A DNA stretch of 64,000 nucleotides from Palsa-601 sp963801185 (GCA_963801185.1 CAWDDW010000001.1:930001-994000), one strand, 5' to 3'; numbered from the stretch's first letter, positions 10,524-19,673 are shown. The notes: generated by a model not told the origin, from the letters alone. Translations and numbers: made by a program.

Positions 10524-10560
10524 CGCGGCGGCGGGGCTCAGCCCCCGCGCTCCGCCGCCG
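10524..10560. terminator. GC-rich stem-loop between convergent DUF1501 and rseP genes
   Basis: The 49-base gap between the two stop codons is filled by a strong hairpin: an outer arm GGCGG...CCGCC and an inner arm CGGGG...CCCCG around a short CTCA-containing loop. No T-tract follows on either strand, so it would be a weak intrinsic or bidirectional stem-loop terminator. Confidence 0.5.
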
Positions 10561-10563
10561 CGC

Positions 10564-11847
10564 TCAGCCGCCCGGCAGGTGCACCGGCTGGACGATGTTC
10601 GCGTAGAGCGCCCCGAGGCCGAGCACGACGATGAACGCAAGGAACACGTACGCCACCGGCATCAGCTTCAGCACGTCAGCGTGATAGCGCAGCCCCCTCC
10701 TCGACCGGATTCTCTCGTACACCGCGATCGCGACATGGCCGCCGTCGAGCGGGAGCATCGGGAAAAGGTTGACGAGCCCCACGAACAGGTTGATGTCGGC
10801 GAGCAGGAGGATCAGCCAGCCGGGGTCGACGGTCGCAGCCTGTGACCCTGCCTGGATGACCCCGAGGATCGACATGATCTCGGGTGACGAGGAGCCCGAG
10901 CCGCCCGATGCTCCCGAGCCGGCGGAAGCCGAGCCGGCGTGTGTTGAGCCGGCGGTCGCGACGGAATGCGCGAACTGGCTGAGACCGTGGAAGGAGAAAA
11001 CCTGCGCGAGCCCCTGGAAGGTGGCCGCGGCGAGCGACCCGAACTCGCCGAAGGCGCGCGGGACCGAAGCGAGCACCCCGACCTTCTTTTCGACTCCTGA
11101 CGTCAACTCGACTCCGATGATCCCGGTCGCATGCTTGACCGTCGAGTGGACCACCTGCCCGCCTATGTACTCGGTGACGTGGCGGGCGTCGACTGGACGG
11201 ACGTTCACGTGGACGAGGGAGCCGTCGCGATCGACGACGATGTGAAGCACCTTGCCCGCGTGGCCGCCGATCTCCGTCTCGAGCACGTGAAAGCCGGTGA
11301 CGCTCTTGCCATCGATCGACACGAAACGATCGCCGTCACGAAGTCCCGCCAGCTGCGCAGGTGTCTTGCCGTGCGCGAAGCGCAAGAGCCCGTCGATGTA
11401 GGGCCGAGTGGGCGATGCCGCCCCGACGAAGACGAAGAAGCTCCAGCACAAAACCAGAGCTATGACCATGTGCGTCGCCGAGCCGGCGACGGCTACGGCG
11501 ATCCGTCTCGGGAACGATGCCTGCCGGTAGCTGCGGGGCTCGTCAGAGGACTCGACCTCCTCGAGCATCGTCATCCCGGTGATCTTCACGTAACCGCCTG
11601 CTGGGATCGCCTTCACCCCGTACTCGGTCTCGCCTCGCCGGACCGACCACAGTCTCGGGCCGAAGCCGAGGAAGTACTCCGTCACCTTCATGCCGCTTGC
11701 CTTGGCGGCGACGAAGTGACCGAGCTCGTGCAGCATGATCATCGCAACTATCGCGAGCACGACCACGAGCACGCTCACACCGTGCACGGCGATCGCGAGC
11801 AGGACCCCGGCGACGACGAAGGCGGCGAGCCGGGCGAGCGAGGCCAT
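10564..11847 (-). CDS. rseP: RseP/S2P family site-2 membrane metalloprotease
   Basis: Intramembrane zinc protease that cleaves membrane-bound regulators after site-1 cleavage. The HELGH zinc motif sits near residue 40 in the first transmembrane region, the NLFPMLPLDGGH motif (LDG, third zinc ligand) near residue 370, with a single PDZ domain between (AGLRDGDRFVSIDGKSV). About 427 residues. A Ser/Gly/Ala-rich stretch near residues 300-325 (GSASAGSGASGGSGSSS) is an unusual flexible insert before the last membrane helices. It lies downstream of dxr with a 51-base gap, the common actinobacterial arrangement. Confidence 0.94.
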   Translation of the reverse strand: MASLARLAAFVVAGVLLAIAVHGVSVLVVVLAIVAMIMLHELGHFVAAKASGMKVTEYFLGFGPRLWSVRRGETEYGVKAIPAGGYVKITGMTMLEEVESSDEPRSYRQASFPRRIAVAVAGSATHMVIALVLCWSFFVFVGAASPTRPYIDGLLRFAHGKTPAQLAGLRDGDRFVSIDGKSVTGFHVLETEIGGHAGKVLHIVVDRDGSLVHVNVRPVDARHVTEYIGGQVVHSTVKHATGIIGVELTSGVEKKVGVLASVPRAFGEFGSLAAATFQGLAQVFSFHGLSQFAHSVATAGSTHAGSASAGSGASGGSGSSSPEIMSILGVIQAGSQAATVDPGWLILLLADINLFVGLVNLFPMLPLDGGHVAIAVYERIRSRRGLRYHADVLKLMPVAYVFLAFIVVLGLGALYANIVQPVHLPGG

Positions 11848-11898
11848 AGCCTGGCGGTGCTCGGTTGGCGGCGGGGTCTCGCCTCGGGAGCTCAGCGC

Positions 11899-13098
11899 TC
11901 ACGCGGCTTCGCCCCGGGTTGCGACGGCGGTGGTGGCTCGGGCGCGAGCACTGGCATCGGCTTCGAGCACGTCTCCGATGGTACGCAGTTCACATGGCTC
12001 GAAGGTCGCGAGGGTCTCGGCGACGACGTCGGCGATCTCGAGCCAGCGGATGCGCCCTTCGAGAAAACCGGCGACGGCGACCTCGTTCGCCGCGTTCAGC
12101 CAAGCGGGCGCCGCTCCTCCGACTCGACCGGCTTCGAATGCGAGGCCGAGGCACCGGAAGGTCCCGAGGTCCGGCGACTCGAACTCGAGCAGTGACAGCC
12201 GCTTCCAGTCGAGGGAGCCGTACGCGTGCCGCAGGCGATCCGGGAAGCCGATGCAGTAGCCGATCGGCAGGCGCATGTCGGGCTGTGAGAGCTGGGCGAT
12301 CGTGGCGCCGTCGCAGAACTCGACCATGGAGTGGACGATCGACTGCGGGTGCACGACCACTTCGATCCGGTCCATCCCGACGCCGAAGAGCTCGTTCGCC
12401 TCGAGCACCTCGAGCCCCTTGTTCATGAGGGTCGAGGAGTCGACCGTGATCTTCGGACCCATCGACCAGGTCGGATGCGCAAGGGCATCGGCTATCGAGA
12501 CCTCCTCGAGCTCGGCTCTCCCCCGCCCTCGGAACGGGCCTCCGCTGGCGGTGAGGATCAGCTTGGCGACCTCGGTTGCCGGGTCTCTGCGCTGCGACGT
12601 CGCAAGGCACTGGTGGATTGCACAGTGCTCGGAGTCCACGGGCAAGATCTCGGCCCCCGGTGTGCGGCGCGCCTCGCGGACGACCGGGGCTCCGGCGATG
12701 AGCGATTCCTTGTTCGCGAGCGCCAAGCGCTTGCCCGCCTCGAGCGCGCGCAAGGTGACGTCGAGGCCGGCAAAACCGACGACCGCGTTGAGCACGACGT
12801 CGACGTCAGGCTCCTCCCCGAGCGACGCGAGCGCGCCCGGACCACACCTCAATTCGGTCCCTTTGGGCAGCCTGTCATGAAGCTCTTCCGCCTTAGAGGC
12901 ATCGGCCAGTGCCACTACACGTGGGCGGAATTCCGCCGCCTGTTGCACCAGCAGATCGACCGCGGAACCGGCTCCGATAGCCGTCACCGTGAACGCGCCG
13001 GGAACCGTCCGGGCGACGTCGAGAGCCTGCGTGCCGATCGAGCCCGTCGAGCCCGCGATGGCCACGCGTCGGACGGAGGTGGGGAGATCGGTCGTCAA
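11899..13098 (-). CDS. dxr: 1-deoxy-D-xylulose 5-phosphate reductoisomerase
   Basis: First committed MEP-pathway enzyme, NADPH-dependent conversion of DXP to MEP. Visible motifs: GSTGSIGTQ (nucleotide binding), ALANKESLIAG, VDSEH (metal), and VHPQSIVHSMVEF. About 399 residues. No ATG lies at the expected start; the best candidate is TTG 13098 (LTTDLPTSVRRVAIAGSTG), 8 bases after the cdsA stop. The upstream in-frame ATG at 13188 would overlap cdsA by 83 bases. Coupled to cdsA and rseP, it links isoprenoid precursor supply with phospholipid synthesis. Confidence 0.94.
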   Translation of the reverse strand: MTTDLPTSVRRVAIAGSTGSIGTQALDVARTVPGAFTVTAIGAGSAVDLLVQQAAEFRPRVVALADASKAEELHDRLPKGTELRCGPGALASLGEEPDVDVVLNAVVGFAGLDVTLRALEAGKRLALANKESLIAGAPVVREARRTPGAEILPVDSEHCAIHQCLATSQRRDPATEVAKLILTASGGPFRGRGRAELEEVSIADALAHPTWSMGPKITVDSSTLMNKGLEVLEANELFGVGMDRIEVVVHPQSIVHSMVEFCDGATIAQLSQPDMRLPIGYCIGFPDRLRHAYGSLDWKRLSLLEFESPDLGTFRCLGLAFEAGRVGGAAPAWLNAANEVAVAGFLEGRIRWLEIADVVAETLATFEPCELRTIGDVLEADASARARATTAVATRGEAA

Positions 13099-13105
13099 GT
13101 GGTCG

Positions 13106-14674
13106 TCAGCCGTGGAAGAGGCGCACGAGGAAGTACGTCGCCGGCAGGACGAAGAGCAACGCATCCACCCGGTCGAGCACGCCTCCATGGGCCGGCAGGA
13201 GCGTGCCCATGTCCTTCACCTTGAGGTCCCGCTTGATCATCGACTCCGCCAGGTCGCCGACGGGAGCGACGATCGCGACGACTATCCCGAGCGCCGCCGC
13301 ACGCTTCAGGTCCCAAGGATGCATCTGGGAGGTGACCGCGAGCGCGATCACGAGGGCCGAAAGGCTGCCGCCGATCAGTCCTTCCCACGTCTTGTTGGGG
13401 CTGATGCTCGGGACCAGTTTGTGCTGTCCGAGCCAGCTCCCGAAGGCGTACCCGCCCACGTCATAGGCAACGGTCACCTCGGCGGCACCGAGCAGGTAGG
13501 CCACGCCGTGGCGAAGGGGGAACGCCGTCGGGTCGAGGAGGAGGCCGGCGAAGCACCCGAGGCCGGCGATCCAGAAGATGCCGAGCAGTGAGACGGAGAT
13601 GTTGGCGACAACCGCCTTGCGCGTGACCCCGACGAGATACCAGCAGATCGTCGCGACCGTGCCGATCGCCGCGAGCACGGGGATCGCTTCGGGGCCCTTC
13701 ACGTACGCGGCAATCGCGAATCCGGGAGCGGCAACCAGCCCGAGCAGCGTCGCAGGCTGGTACCTCACCCTGCGGAGGGTCTGGAAGAACTCGGCGGCCG
13801 CCAGCAGGAGCACCAACGATGAAATCACGAGGGCCGGTATCGGACCGGCGAAGAAGCACAGCAAAGCGACCCCACCGACGAGAAGGCCGGTCGAGGTCGC
13901 AATGACGGGATTGCGGCCCCGCGGACGCGCGGGCGGCACCTCCTCCAATGGCTCGGGGAGCTCTTCTGGCGGTTTGGCGGTGACCGCCCTCCCGGCGAAA
14001 CGCACCCTCCCCACGCCGGCATCCCCTGCCTGTTCAGCCGGAAGATGGAGCCCTTCGTTGCCCGATGTGGCGATCACGCGATACACGGTCGTCTCCTCGG
14101 GCGCGGACCAGCGCGCCGGGTGATCCGGTGGCGATGCCTCGTCGATGCCGTCGAAACGGTCGAAGTTCTCGAACCCGAAGTCGTCGTCCGCGTCGGCGCC
14201 TTCGTCGTGAGCGACGACCGGGACGCTCTCGCTCACTATCTCGGCGAAGGCCTCCTGGTCCTGGTCGAAGTCACCCTGGGACTCACGCCAAACCGGTCCG
14301 GGGATCGCCGCGCGTGAGGCCTCCCCTTGCTGGAGAAGGACGCGAGGCACCTCGCGGGTCGGAGGGTCGGTCCAGTCTGGCAGCTCGATGCCAGCGGCAA
14401 TCTCGTCAGGGACAGGCTCCTCGTACAGAGGCTCATGCCGCGACAGATGACGCGGCGTGCCGCCCGGCGCGTCCCTGCCCTCGGTCGCCGGCGTCGTCGG
14501 GGGGACGAGGCCGGCGGCGACCCCGGCTTCCACCCCCTCTATCCGGGGCCGGCCGATATTCGAGCTCGGGAAGCGCCTGGCCGCCGGTACGGGCGGTGCG
14601 TCGGTCGGTACCGGAGCATCCGAGAGGTCGCCCTCGGCGATTTCTGATTCGCCCCGGTCCTGTGGATCTTCCAT
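13106..14674 (-). CDS. cdsA: Phosphatidate cytidylyltransferase CdsA with long disordered N-terminus
   Basis: Makes CDP-diacylglycerol from phosphatidic acid and CTP at the membrane. The C-terminal 270 residues hold the polytopic catalytic domain: SISPNKTWEGLIGG and the family signature SMIKRDLKVKDMG..LPAHGGVLDR. The first 235 residues are acidic, proline-rich and look disordered, far longer than the usual CdsA N-terminus (family about 270-300 residues). Its ATG overlaps the frr stop by 1 base (TGATG), supporting both this start and translational coupling. The role of the extension is unknown. Confidence 0.93.
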   Translation of the reverse strand: MEDPQDRGESEIAEGDLSDAPVPTDAPPVPAARRFPSSNIGRPRIEGVEAGVAAGLVPPTTPATEGRDAPGGTPRHLSRHEPLYEEPVPDEIAAGIELPDWTDPPTREVPRVLLQQGEASRAAIPGPVWRESQGDFDQDQEAFAEIVSESVPVVAHDEGADADDDFGFENFDRFDGIDEASPPDHPARWSAPEETTVYRVIATSGNEGLHLPAEQAGDAGVGRVRFAGRAVTAKPPEELPEPLEEVPPARPRGRNPVIATSTGLLVGGVALLCFFAGPIPALVISSLVLLLAAAEFFQTLRRVRYQPATLLGLVAAPGFAIAAYVKGPEAIPVLAAIGTVATICWYLVGVTRKAVVANISVSLLGIFWIAGLGCFAGLLLDPTAFPLRHGVAYLLGAAEVTVAYDVGGYAFGSWLGQHKLVPSISPNKTWEGLIGGSLSALVIALAVTSQMHPWDLKRAAALGIVVAIVAPVGDLAESMIKRDLKVKDMGTLLPAHGGVLDRVDALLFVLPATYFLVRLFHG

Positions 14675-15243
14675 CAGATCTCGAGCAGCTCTTTCTCCTT
14701 CGAGGCCAGCAAGCGGTCGATCTCCGCTACCAGTTCGTGCGTAAGCCTCTCCAGCTCCTTCTCGGCGCGGTCCAGCTCGTCGGAGGAGAGCTCTCCGCTC
14801 TTCTCGAAGCCCTCGAGGTCGTGGCGCGTTGACCGTCGCACGTTCCGCACTGCGACGCGTCCCTCCTCGGCCCTGTGCTTGACGACCTTCACGAACTCCT
14901 TGCGGCGCTCCTGGGTGAGCTCCGGGAACACGAGTCGGATGACCGAGCCGTCGTTGGCGGGATTCACGCCCAGGTCGGACGAGGTGATCGCCTTCTCGAT
15001 CGCCTTCATGGCGCCTTTGTCGTAAGGCGAGATGACGAGCACACGAGGCTCAGGGATCTGGAAGCCCGCAAGCTGCTGAAGCGGCACCTCGGTGCCGTAG
15101 TAGTCGACCTTGAGCCGCTCCACGAGAGCAGGTGTCGCCCGCCCGGTTCTCACGGCGGCGAAGTCGGCCCGGGCGTGCTCTACAGCCTTGTGCATCCGTT
15201 CGCGGCAATCCTCGAGCGCATCATGGATCAGGTCATCGCTCAC
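14674..15243 (-). CDS. frr: Ribosome recycling factor
   Basis: Splits post-termination ribosomes together with EF-G. Its 189 residues match the family length. Typical segments are present: VRTGRATPALVERLKVDYYG, LVISPYDKGAMKAIEKAI and NDGSVIRLVFPELTQERR. The start overlaps the pyrH stop by four bases (ATGA) and the stop overlaps the cdsA start, giving a tight pyrH-frr-cdsA unit as in other actinobacteria. Confidence 0.98.
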   Translation of the reverse strand: MSDDLIHDALEDCRERMHKAVEHARADFAAVRTGRATPALVERLKVDYYGTEVPLQQLAGFQIPEPRVLVISPYDKGAMKAIEKAITSSDLGVNPANDGSVIRLVFPELTQERRKEFVKVVKHRAEEGRVAVRNVRRSTRHDLEGFEKSGELSSDELDRAEKELERLTHELVAEIDRLLASKEKELLEI

Positions 15244-16001
15244 GAGATCAGCGTACCTATCCGCTCGCCTGCAAGGGCGGCCCGCACGTTGCCGGGCTGC
15301 ATGATGTCGAAGACGAGGATCGGGATCTGATTGTCTCGGCAGAAGGTCACGGCCGTCATGTCCATCACGCGAAGGTCCTGCGAGATCACGTCCATGAAAC
15401 CGATCTCGTCATAGCGCAGCGCATCTGGTTGAAGCCGTGGATCGGCGCTGTAGACGCCGTCCACCCCCGAGTGGGTGCCCTTCATGATGACCTCTGCCTC
15501 GATCTCGGCGGCGCGCAGCGCTGCAGGCGTGTCGGTGGTGAAGTACGGGCTGCCCATACCAGCCGCGAGGATCACCACCCGGCCTTTCTCGAGGTGCCGG
15601 AGTGCGCGCCGCCGGATGTAGGGCTCACAGACCTGTGCCATCTGAACGGCCGACAGCACACGCGTCGGCTGGCCCGCGTGCTCGATCGCGTCCTGCAACG
15701 CGAGGGCGTTGATGACCGTCCCCAACATGCCCATCGTGTCGGAGGTCGCGCGGTCCATCCCCTCGCCCGCTCCCGTGGTCCCTCGCCAGATATTGCCACC
15801 ACCGATCACGACGGCCATCTCGGTACCGAACTCGGCGCACGATGCGGCGATCTCTTTCGCGAGTCGTCCGACGGTCGCTGCGTCGATCGTCTCGTCCGAG
15901 GCCGCGCTCGCGAGCGCTTCGCCCGAGAGCTTGAGGACCACGCGTCTCCAACGCGGCGCCGACGTCGCTGCGGGCTCCTTCTGCAAGCTGTGCTCCGACA
16001 C
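15240..16001 (-). CDS. pyrH: UMP kinase
   Basis: Phosphorylates UMP to UDP for pyrimidine nucleotide synthesis; bacterial hexameric amino-acid-kinase fold. Motifs: VVLKLSGEAL at the N-terminus, VVIGGGNIWRG, GRVVILAAGMGSPYFTTDT and GVDGVYSADPR. 253 residues including a short extra N-terminus. It lies 27 bases downstream of the repaired tsf stop and overlaps frr by four bases. Confidence 0.97.
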   Translation of the reverse strand: MSEHSLQKEPAATSAPRWRRVVLKLSGEALASAASDETIDAATVGRLAKEIAASCAEFGTEMAVVIGGGNIWRGTTGAGEGMDRATSDTMGMLGTVINALALQDAIEHAGQPTRVLSAVQMAQVCEPYIRRRALRHLEKGRVVILAAGMGSPYFTTDTPAALRAAEIEAEVIMKGTHSGVDGVYSADPRLQPDALRYDEIGFMDVISQDLRVMDMTAVTFCRDNQIPILVFDIMQPGNVRAALAGERIGTLIS

Positions 16002-16028
16002 GTGCTCCCCCAGTCTCTGGGATCGCGC

Positions 16029-16822
16029 CTAGGACCCGACGACGACTTGCGCGAACCGGCGAATCTCGGCTCCCGCCAGCAGGTCCGCGATCGACTGCTT
16101 CTCGTCCTTCACGTACGGCTGCTCGAGAAGGCAACGGTCCTTGTACCAGCCGTTCAGACGGCCCTCCACGATCTTCGGAAGAGCTGCCTCCGGCTTGCCC
16201 TCGTTCCGGGCGATGGTGGCAGCCGTCTCTCGCTCTGCCTCGACGACTCGGCCGGGACATCCTCGCGGCGCAGGTACTCAGGCCTCGCGAACGCGATGTG
16301 GACGGCGATCTCGTGAGCGAGCTCTTGGGTCCCACCGGCGACCTCCACGAGGACAGCGTTCACGCCGCGGCCATTCTGGATGTGTAGATAGCTGTCGAGG
16401 ACCGAGCCCCCCTCGGCCTCGAAACGAACCGTCCGGCCTAGGGCGATGTTCTCCTTCGAGGTGACGGCGAGTTTCTCGACGCGCTCATGCTGAGCCTCGA
16501 GCGCAACCTCGCCGCCAGCCGCCAACTCCGCCGCGAGCTCGTCGACGAGCTGCACGAGTTCAGCCGACTTGGCCACGAAGTCGGTCTCGCACTCGAGCGC
16601 GACGATCGCGCCGCGCGCTGCGTCGATCACGACGGTGACGGCTCCCTGTGCCCGGTCGCGGGCGGCCCGCTTCCCGGCGCTGATCTTGCCCTTTTCGACC
16701 AGCCATTTCGCTGCGGCCTCGATGTCGCCGCCGTTCTCCTCGAGCGCCTGGCGGCAGTCGAGTATGCCGGCGCCCGTGCGCTTGCGCAGTTCCGCTACTT
16801 CTTCCTTTGTGTACTCAGCCAT
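16029..16822 (-). CDS. tsf: Elongation factor Ts, one frameshift near the 3' end
   Basis: Guanine nucleotide exchange factor for EF-Tu. The N-terminus (VAELRKRTGAGILDCRQAL) and the TDFVAK motif in its usual place identify it. In the frame from ATG 16822 the sequence turns to nonsense after EDVPAE; one base over, VVEAERETAATIARNEGKPE and the remaining C-terminus run to a TAG at 16029. A missing G in GAGGTC at about 16246-16249 explains the break. Repaired length 264 residues, normal for the family. The start overlaps the rpsB stop by 8 bases. tsf is essential in bacteria, so an error in the sequence is far more likely than a true mutation. Confidence 0.93.
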
Positions 16823-17822
16823 TGGTCGATCCTTCGTTCTCGGCGCTGTCTACGTTGGCCGTGGCCGCTTCGGCGGGAGCTTCGGCATCCGCTTCAGCCG
16901 GAGCGTCTGCCCCGGCGATCGCAGTACCGGCTTCGGCGTCCGCTTCAGCCGGAGCGTCTGTCCGAGCGAGCGGAGAAACGCTCGCTCGTTCCGACGCCGG
17001 CTCCGCGGCCGACTCGAGCGGCGCGGCGGAGGCCGGTGCGGGCTCGGCCGCGGGAGAAGGCGCTGGTGCTGGTGCCTGGACGGGCGGCAAGGAGTCGCCG
17101 ACCCTCGGCCCACCCTGCTCGACGATGGCGCGACGTGACGCGATGTAGCGCCCCTCGGCTACCGCGTCCGCGATGATGCGGCACATCAGGCGCCCGGCGC
17201 GAATCGCGTCGTCGTTGCCAGGGATCACGTAGTCGATGACGTCGGGATCGCAGTTGGTGTCCACGACCGCGACGACCGGGAGCCCGAGCTTGCGGGCCTC
17301 GGTCACGGCAATGTGCTCTTTCTTGGTGTCGATGACGAATATGGCGTCTGGAGGGCCCTGAAGGCGGCGAATGCCACCGAGGTTGCGCTCCAGCTTCTCG
17401 AGCTCGCGCTCGTTCATGAGCGCTTCCTTCTTCGGCATCGCGGCGAAGTCGCCGGACTCGCGAGCCGACTCGAGCTCCCCGAGCTTGCGGACGCGGCCTG
17501 CCACCGTCTGGAAGTTGGTGAGCATCCCACCGAGCCAGCGCTGGTTGACGTACGGCATCCCGCACGCGAGCGCGAACTCCGCCACGGGGTCCTGGGTCTG
17601 CTTCTTCGTGCCGACGAACAGGATCGTCCCGCCTTCGGCGACGAGGTCCCGGACGAACGAGTAGGCGGCACCCACCCGCTCGAGCGTCTGGTTCAAGTCG
17701 ATGATGTAGATGCCGTTCCGCTCGCCGAAGATGAATCGCTTCATCTTGGGGTTCCAACGGCGAGTCTGGTGACCGAAGTGGACTCCGGCCTCCAAGAGCT
17801 GTTTCATCGTGACAACTGCCAC
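16815..17822 (-). CDS. rpsB: 30S ribosomal protein S2 with Ala/Glu-rich C-terminal tail
   Basis: Small-subunit protein S2 needed for S1 binding and translation initiation. The core (residues 1-255) is canonical: LLEAGVHFGHQTRRWNPKMK, FVGTKKQTQDPV and NQRWLGGMLTNFQT. Start is GTG 17822 with GGGAGGAA about 8 bases upstream. Beyond the normal end come some 80 residues of low complexity, with the repeated unit DAPAEADAEA occurring twice nearly exactly. The repeat is visible in the DNA as well, so it is a recent tandem duplication. The tail's role is unknown. Heads the rpsB-tsf-pyrH-frr-cdsA operon. Confidence 0.96.
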   Translation of the reverse strand: MAVVTMKQLLEAGVHFGHQTRRWNPKMKRFIFGERNGIYIIDLNQTLERVGAAYSFVRDLVAEGGTILFVGTKKQTQDPVAEFALACGMPYVNQRWLGGMLTNFQTVAGRVRKLGELESARESGDFAAMPKKEALMNERELEKLERNLGGIRRLQGPPDAIFVIDTKKEHIAVTEARKLGLPVVAVVDTNCDPDVIDYVIPGNDDAIRAGRLMCRIIADAVAEGRYIASRRAIVEQGGPRVGDSLPPVQAPAPAPSPAAEPAPASAAPLESAAEPASERASVSPLARTDAPAEADAEAGTAIAGADAPAEADAEAPAEAATANVDSAENEGSTNG

Positions 17823-17902
17823 GTCCCTGTTCCTCCCGGCGGTTGAGCTGATCCAGGCACGGCGCCCTCAGGGCGACCGCGGGTGTACCCGGACGAGTCT
17901 GT

Positions 17903-17924
17903 GATTGGTGTGGGAGACCCAATC
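17903..17924. promoter_or_regulatory. Stem-loop in the rpsB leader
   Basis: GATTGG (17903-17908) and CCAATC (17919-17924) pair exactly around a 10-base loop, about 80 bases upstream of the rpsB start in the 193-base gap before whiG. S2 leaders are autoregulated by S2 in other bacteria, so this could be part of a leader structure; it could also be an operator. I see no wider match to a known leader. Confidence 0.3.
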
Positions 17925-18015
17925 GGGCCTCGGGTACCGATCGTAGCCGCTGATCAGGGGCGCTCCACCAACCGGCCGGCTCGACACTCCACGGTGGGTT
18001 GACGGCGGGCGACGA

Positions 18016-18792
18016 TCAGCCCATCAGTCCCCGTAGCCGTTGGCGCAGGCGACTCACCGCCTTGGTATGGATCTGGCAGGCCCGGCTCTCGGTGACACCC
18101 AGGATGTCCCCGATCTCGGAGAGGTTGAGGCCCTCGTAGTAGTACAGGGTGAGGACCGTGCGCTCCCGGTCTGGGAGGCTCGCGATCGAGCGGGCGAGCA
18201 TGCGGCGGGTCTCGGCGAGCTCGACGGTCGCAACCGGGCCGTCGCCGGCGTCCGCGATCGTGTCGCCGAGCGTCCGCTCGCCCGGCCTGCCCGCGAAGAG
18301 CACCTGGTCGAGCTGCAGCACACCCGCCCTCGCAGTCTGGCGAAACAGCGCGTCGAGCTCGCCCGACGAGATCCCGAGCTCGCCAGCCAGCTCCTCGTCG
18401 GTCGGTGACCGCCTGAGCGAGTGCTCGAGCTTGGAGTAAGCCTGATCCGCAGCGCGCGCCTTGGCCCTGACCGACCTCGGCACCCAGTCGATCGAGCGGA
18501 GCTCGTCGAGGATCGCGCCGCGGATACGAGGGACTGCGTAGGTCTCGAATTTCACGCCGCGTGCGATGTCGAACTTCTCGATCGCATCTATGAGGCCGAG
18601 GATCCCGTAGCTCACGAGGTCTGCCTGGTCCACCGAGTCGGGGAGGCGGGCCATCACGCGCCCTGCCACGTACTTCACGAGCGGCGAGTAGTGAAGGATC
18701 AGTCGATCGCGGGTCTGGCGATCCGGGCGCTTCTTGTAGGACGACCACAGCTCGTCAACGCGCTCGATCCGGGTGAGGTCGAGCGCGCTCAT
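18016..18792 (-). CDS. whiG: WhiG/FliA-type RNA polymerase sigma factor
   Basis: Alternative sigma-70 of group 3. Region 2 (LILHYSPLVKYVAGRV...LVSYGILGLIDAIEKFD), region 3 (FETYAVPRIRGAILDELRSIDW) and region 4 (REKTVLTLYYYEGLNLSEIG-like, with VTESRACQIHTKAV) closely follow Streptomyces WhiG, which controls sporulation genes; motility or development genes may be the targets here. 258 residues from ATG 18792, which overlaps the xerC stop by four bases (ATGA). Longer upstream starts would only overlap xerC. Position next to rpsB is the conserved actinobacterial one. Confidence 0.9.
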   Translation of the reverse strand: MSALDLTRIERVDELWSSYKKRPDRQTRDRLILHYSPLVKYVAGRVMARLPDSVDQADLVSYGILGLIDAIEKFDIARGVKFETYAVPRIRGAILDELRSIDWVPRSVRAKARAADQAYSKLEHSLRRSPTDEELAGELGISSGELDALFRQTARAGVLQLDQVLFAGRPGERTLGDTIADAGDGPVATVELAETRRMLARSIASLPDRERTVLTLYYYEGLNLSEIGDILGVTESRACQIHTKAVSRLRQRLRGLMG

Positions 18793-19673
18793 GTCGCCCT
18801 CGGGTGGGCCCGCTGGTACGCCCCGACGAGACGCTCGGTCGAGACGTGGGTATAGACCTCGGTCGTCCGCAGGCTCGCGTGGCCGAGCAGCTCCTGGACC
18901 ACGCGGAGGTCCGCCCCACCGTCGAGCAGGTGCGTCGCGTAGGTGTGGCGGAGCGCGTGGGGATGAGTGGGCACCGGTGAGCGCGCGTCCAGGATCCGCC
19001 GGATGTCCCGGGGGCCGATCCTGCACAGGCGGTGGTTGACGAAGACGGCCGGCCCTGCCTGGGCCAGGTCGCCGACGTTAGGCCTGCCATCTGCCAGCCA
19101 ACCGGCGAGGGCGTCGACCGCCGGCTGTCCCACCGGCACGCGGCGCTGCTTCGAGCCCTTGCCCCATACCGTCAAGTTCCTCGTCTCGACGTCCACCCCA
19201 TCGAGGTCGAGCCCACACAGCTCGCTCACGCGGAGACCGCAGCCATAGAGCAGCTCGAGGATCGCGTCGTCCCTCAGGCGCCACGGAGGCGGTTGCGCGT
19301 CGAGGGCAACGCTGTCGGGCTCCAACAGATCGTGGAGCTCCGATGGGGTGAGCACACGCGGGAGGCGAGCTTCGCCGGCAGGCGCGGCGAGGCGGCGAGC
19401 GGGGTCCGTCTCGATTTGGCCGGTCCGCTGTAGCCACGCGAAGTACCGCCGGATCGACGACGCCTTACGAGCGATGGTTCGGCGTGCGTACCGCCGCGTC
19501 GCGAGAAAGGCGAGGTAGCGGCGGAGGATCAGGCGATCGACCTCGCCCGGCCCGCTTGCTCCCGTTCGCTCGAGCCACTCCACGAGCGCGTTCAGGTCCG
19601 CGAGATATGCACGCTGCGTCGCAACCGACTCGCCCGAAAGCGACCGTGCGAAGCCATCCAGCTCGAAGGCCAC
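18789..19673 (-). CDS. xerC: Tyrosine recombinase XerC
   Basis: Site-specific recombinase that resolves chromosome dimers at dif with XerD. Catalytic residues are all visible: Arg in GCGLRVSEL, Lys in GKGSKQR, HALRH (His/Arg II), His in LLGHAS and Tyr in TEVYTHV. The N-terminal SAM-like core-binding domain covers residues 1-95. 294 residues, normal for XerC/D. Whether it is XerC or XerD cannot be settled from sequence alone, but the neighbourhood favours XerC. Translationally coupled to whiG by an ATGA overlap. Confidence 0.93.
   Translation of the reverse strand: MAFELDGFARSLSGESVATQRAYLADLNALVEWLERTGASGPGEVDRLILRRYLAFLATRRYARRTIARKASSIRRYFAWLQRTGQIETDPARRLAAPAGEARLPRVLTPSELHDLLEPDSVALDAQPPPWRLRDDAILELLYGCGLRVSELCGLDLDGVDVETRNLTVWGKGSKQRRVPVGQPAVDALAGWLADGRPNVGDLAQAGPAVFVNHRLCRIGPRDIRRILDARSPVPTHPHALRHTYATHLLDGGADLRVVQELLGHASLRTTEVYTHVSTERLVGAYQRAHPRAT

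Noticed and set aside
12331..13224. 297-codon open frame antisense to dxr
   Set aside because: No recognisable content; dxr is certain on the other strand.
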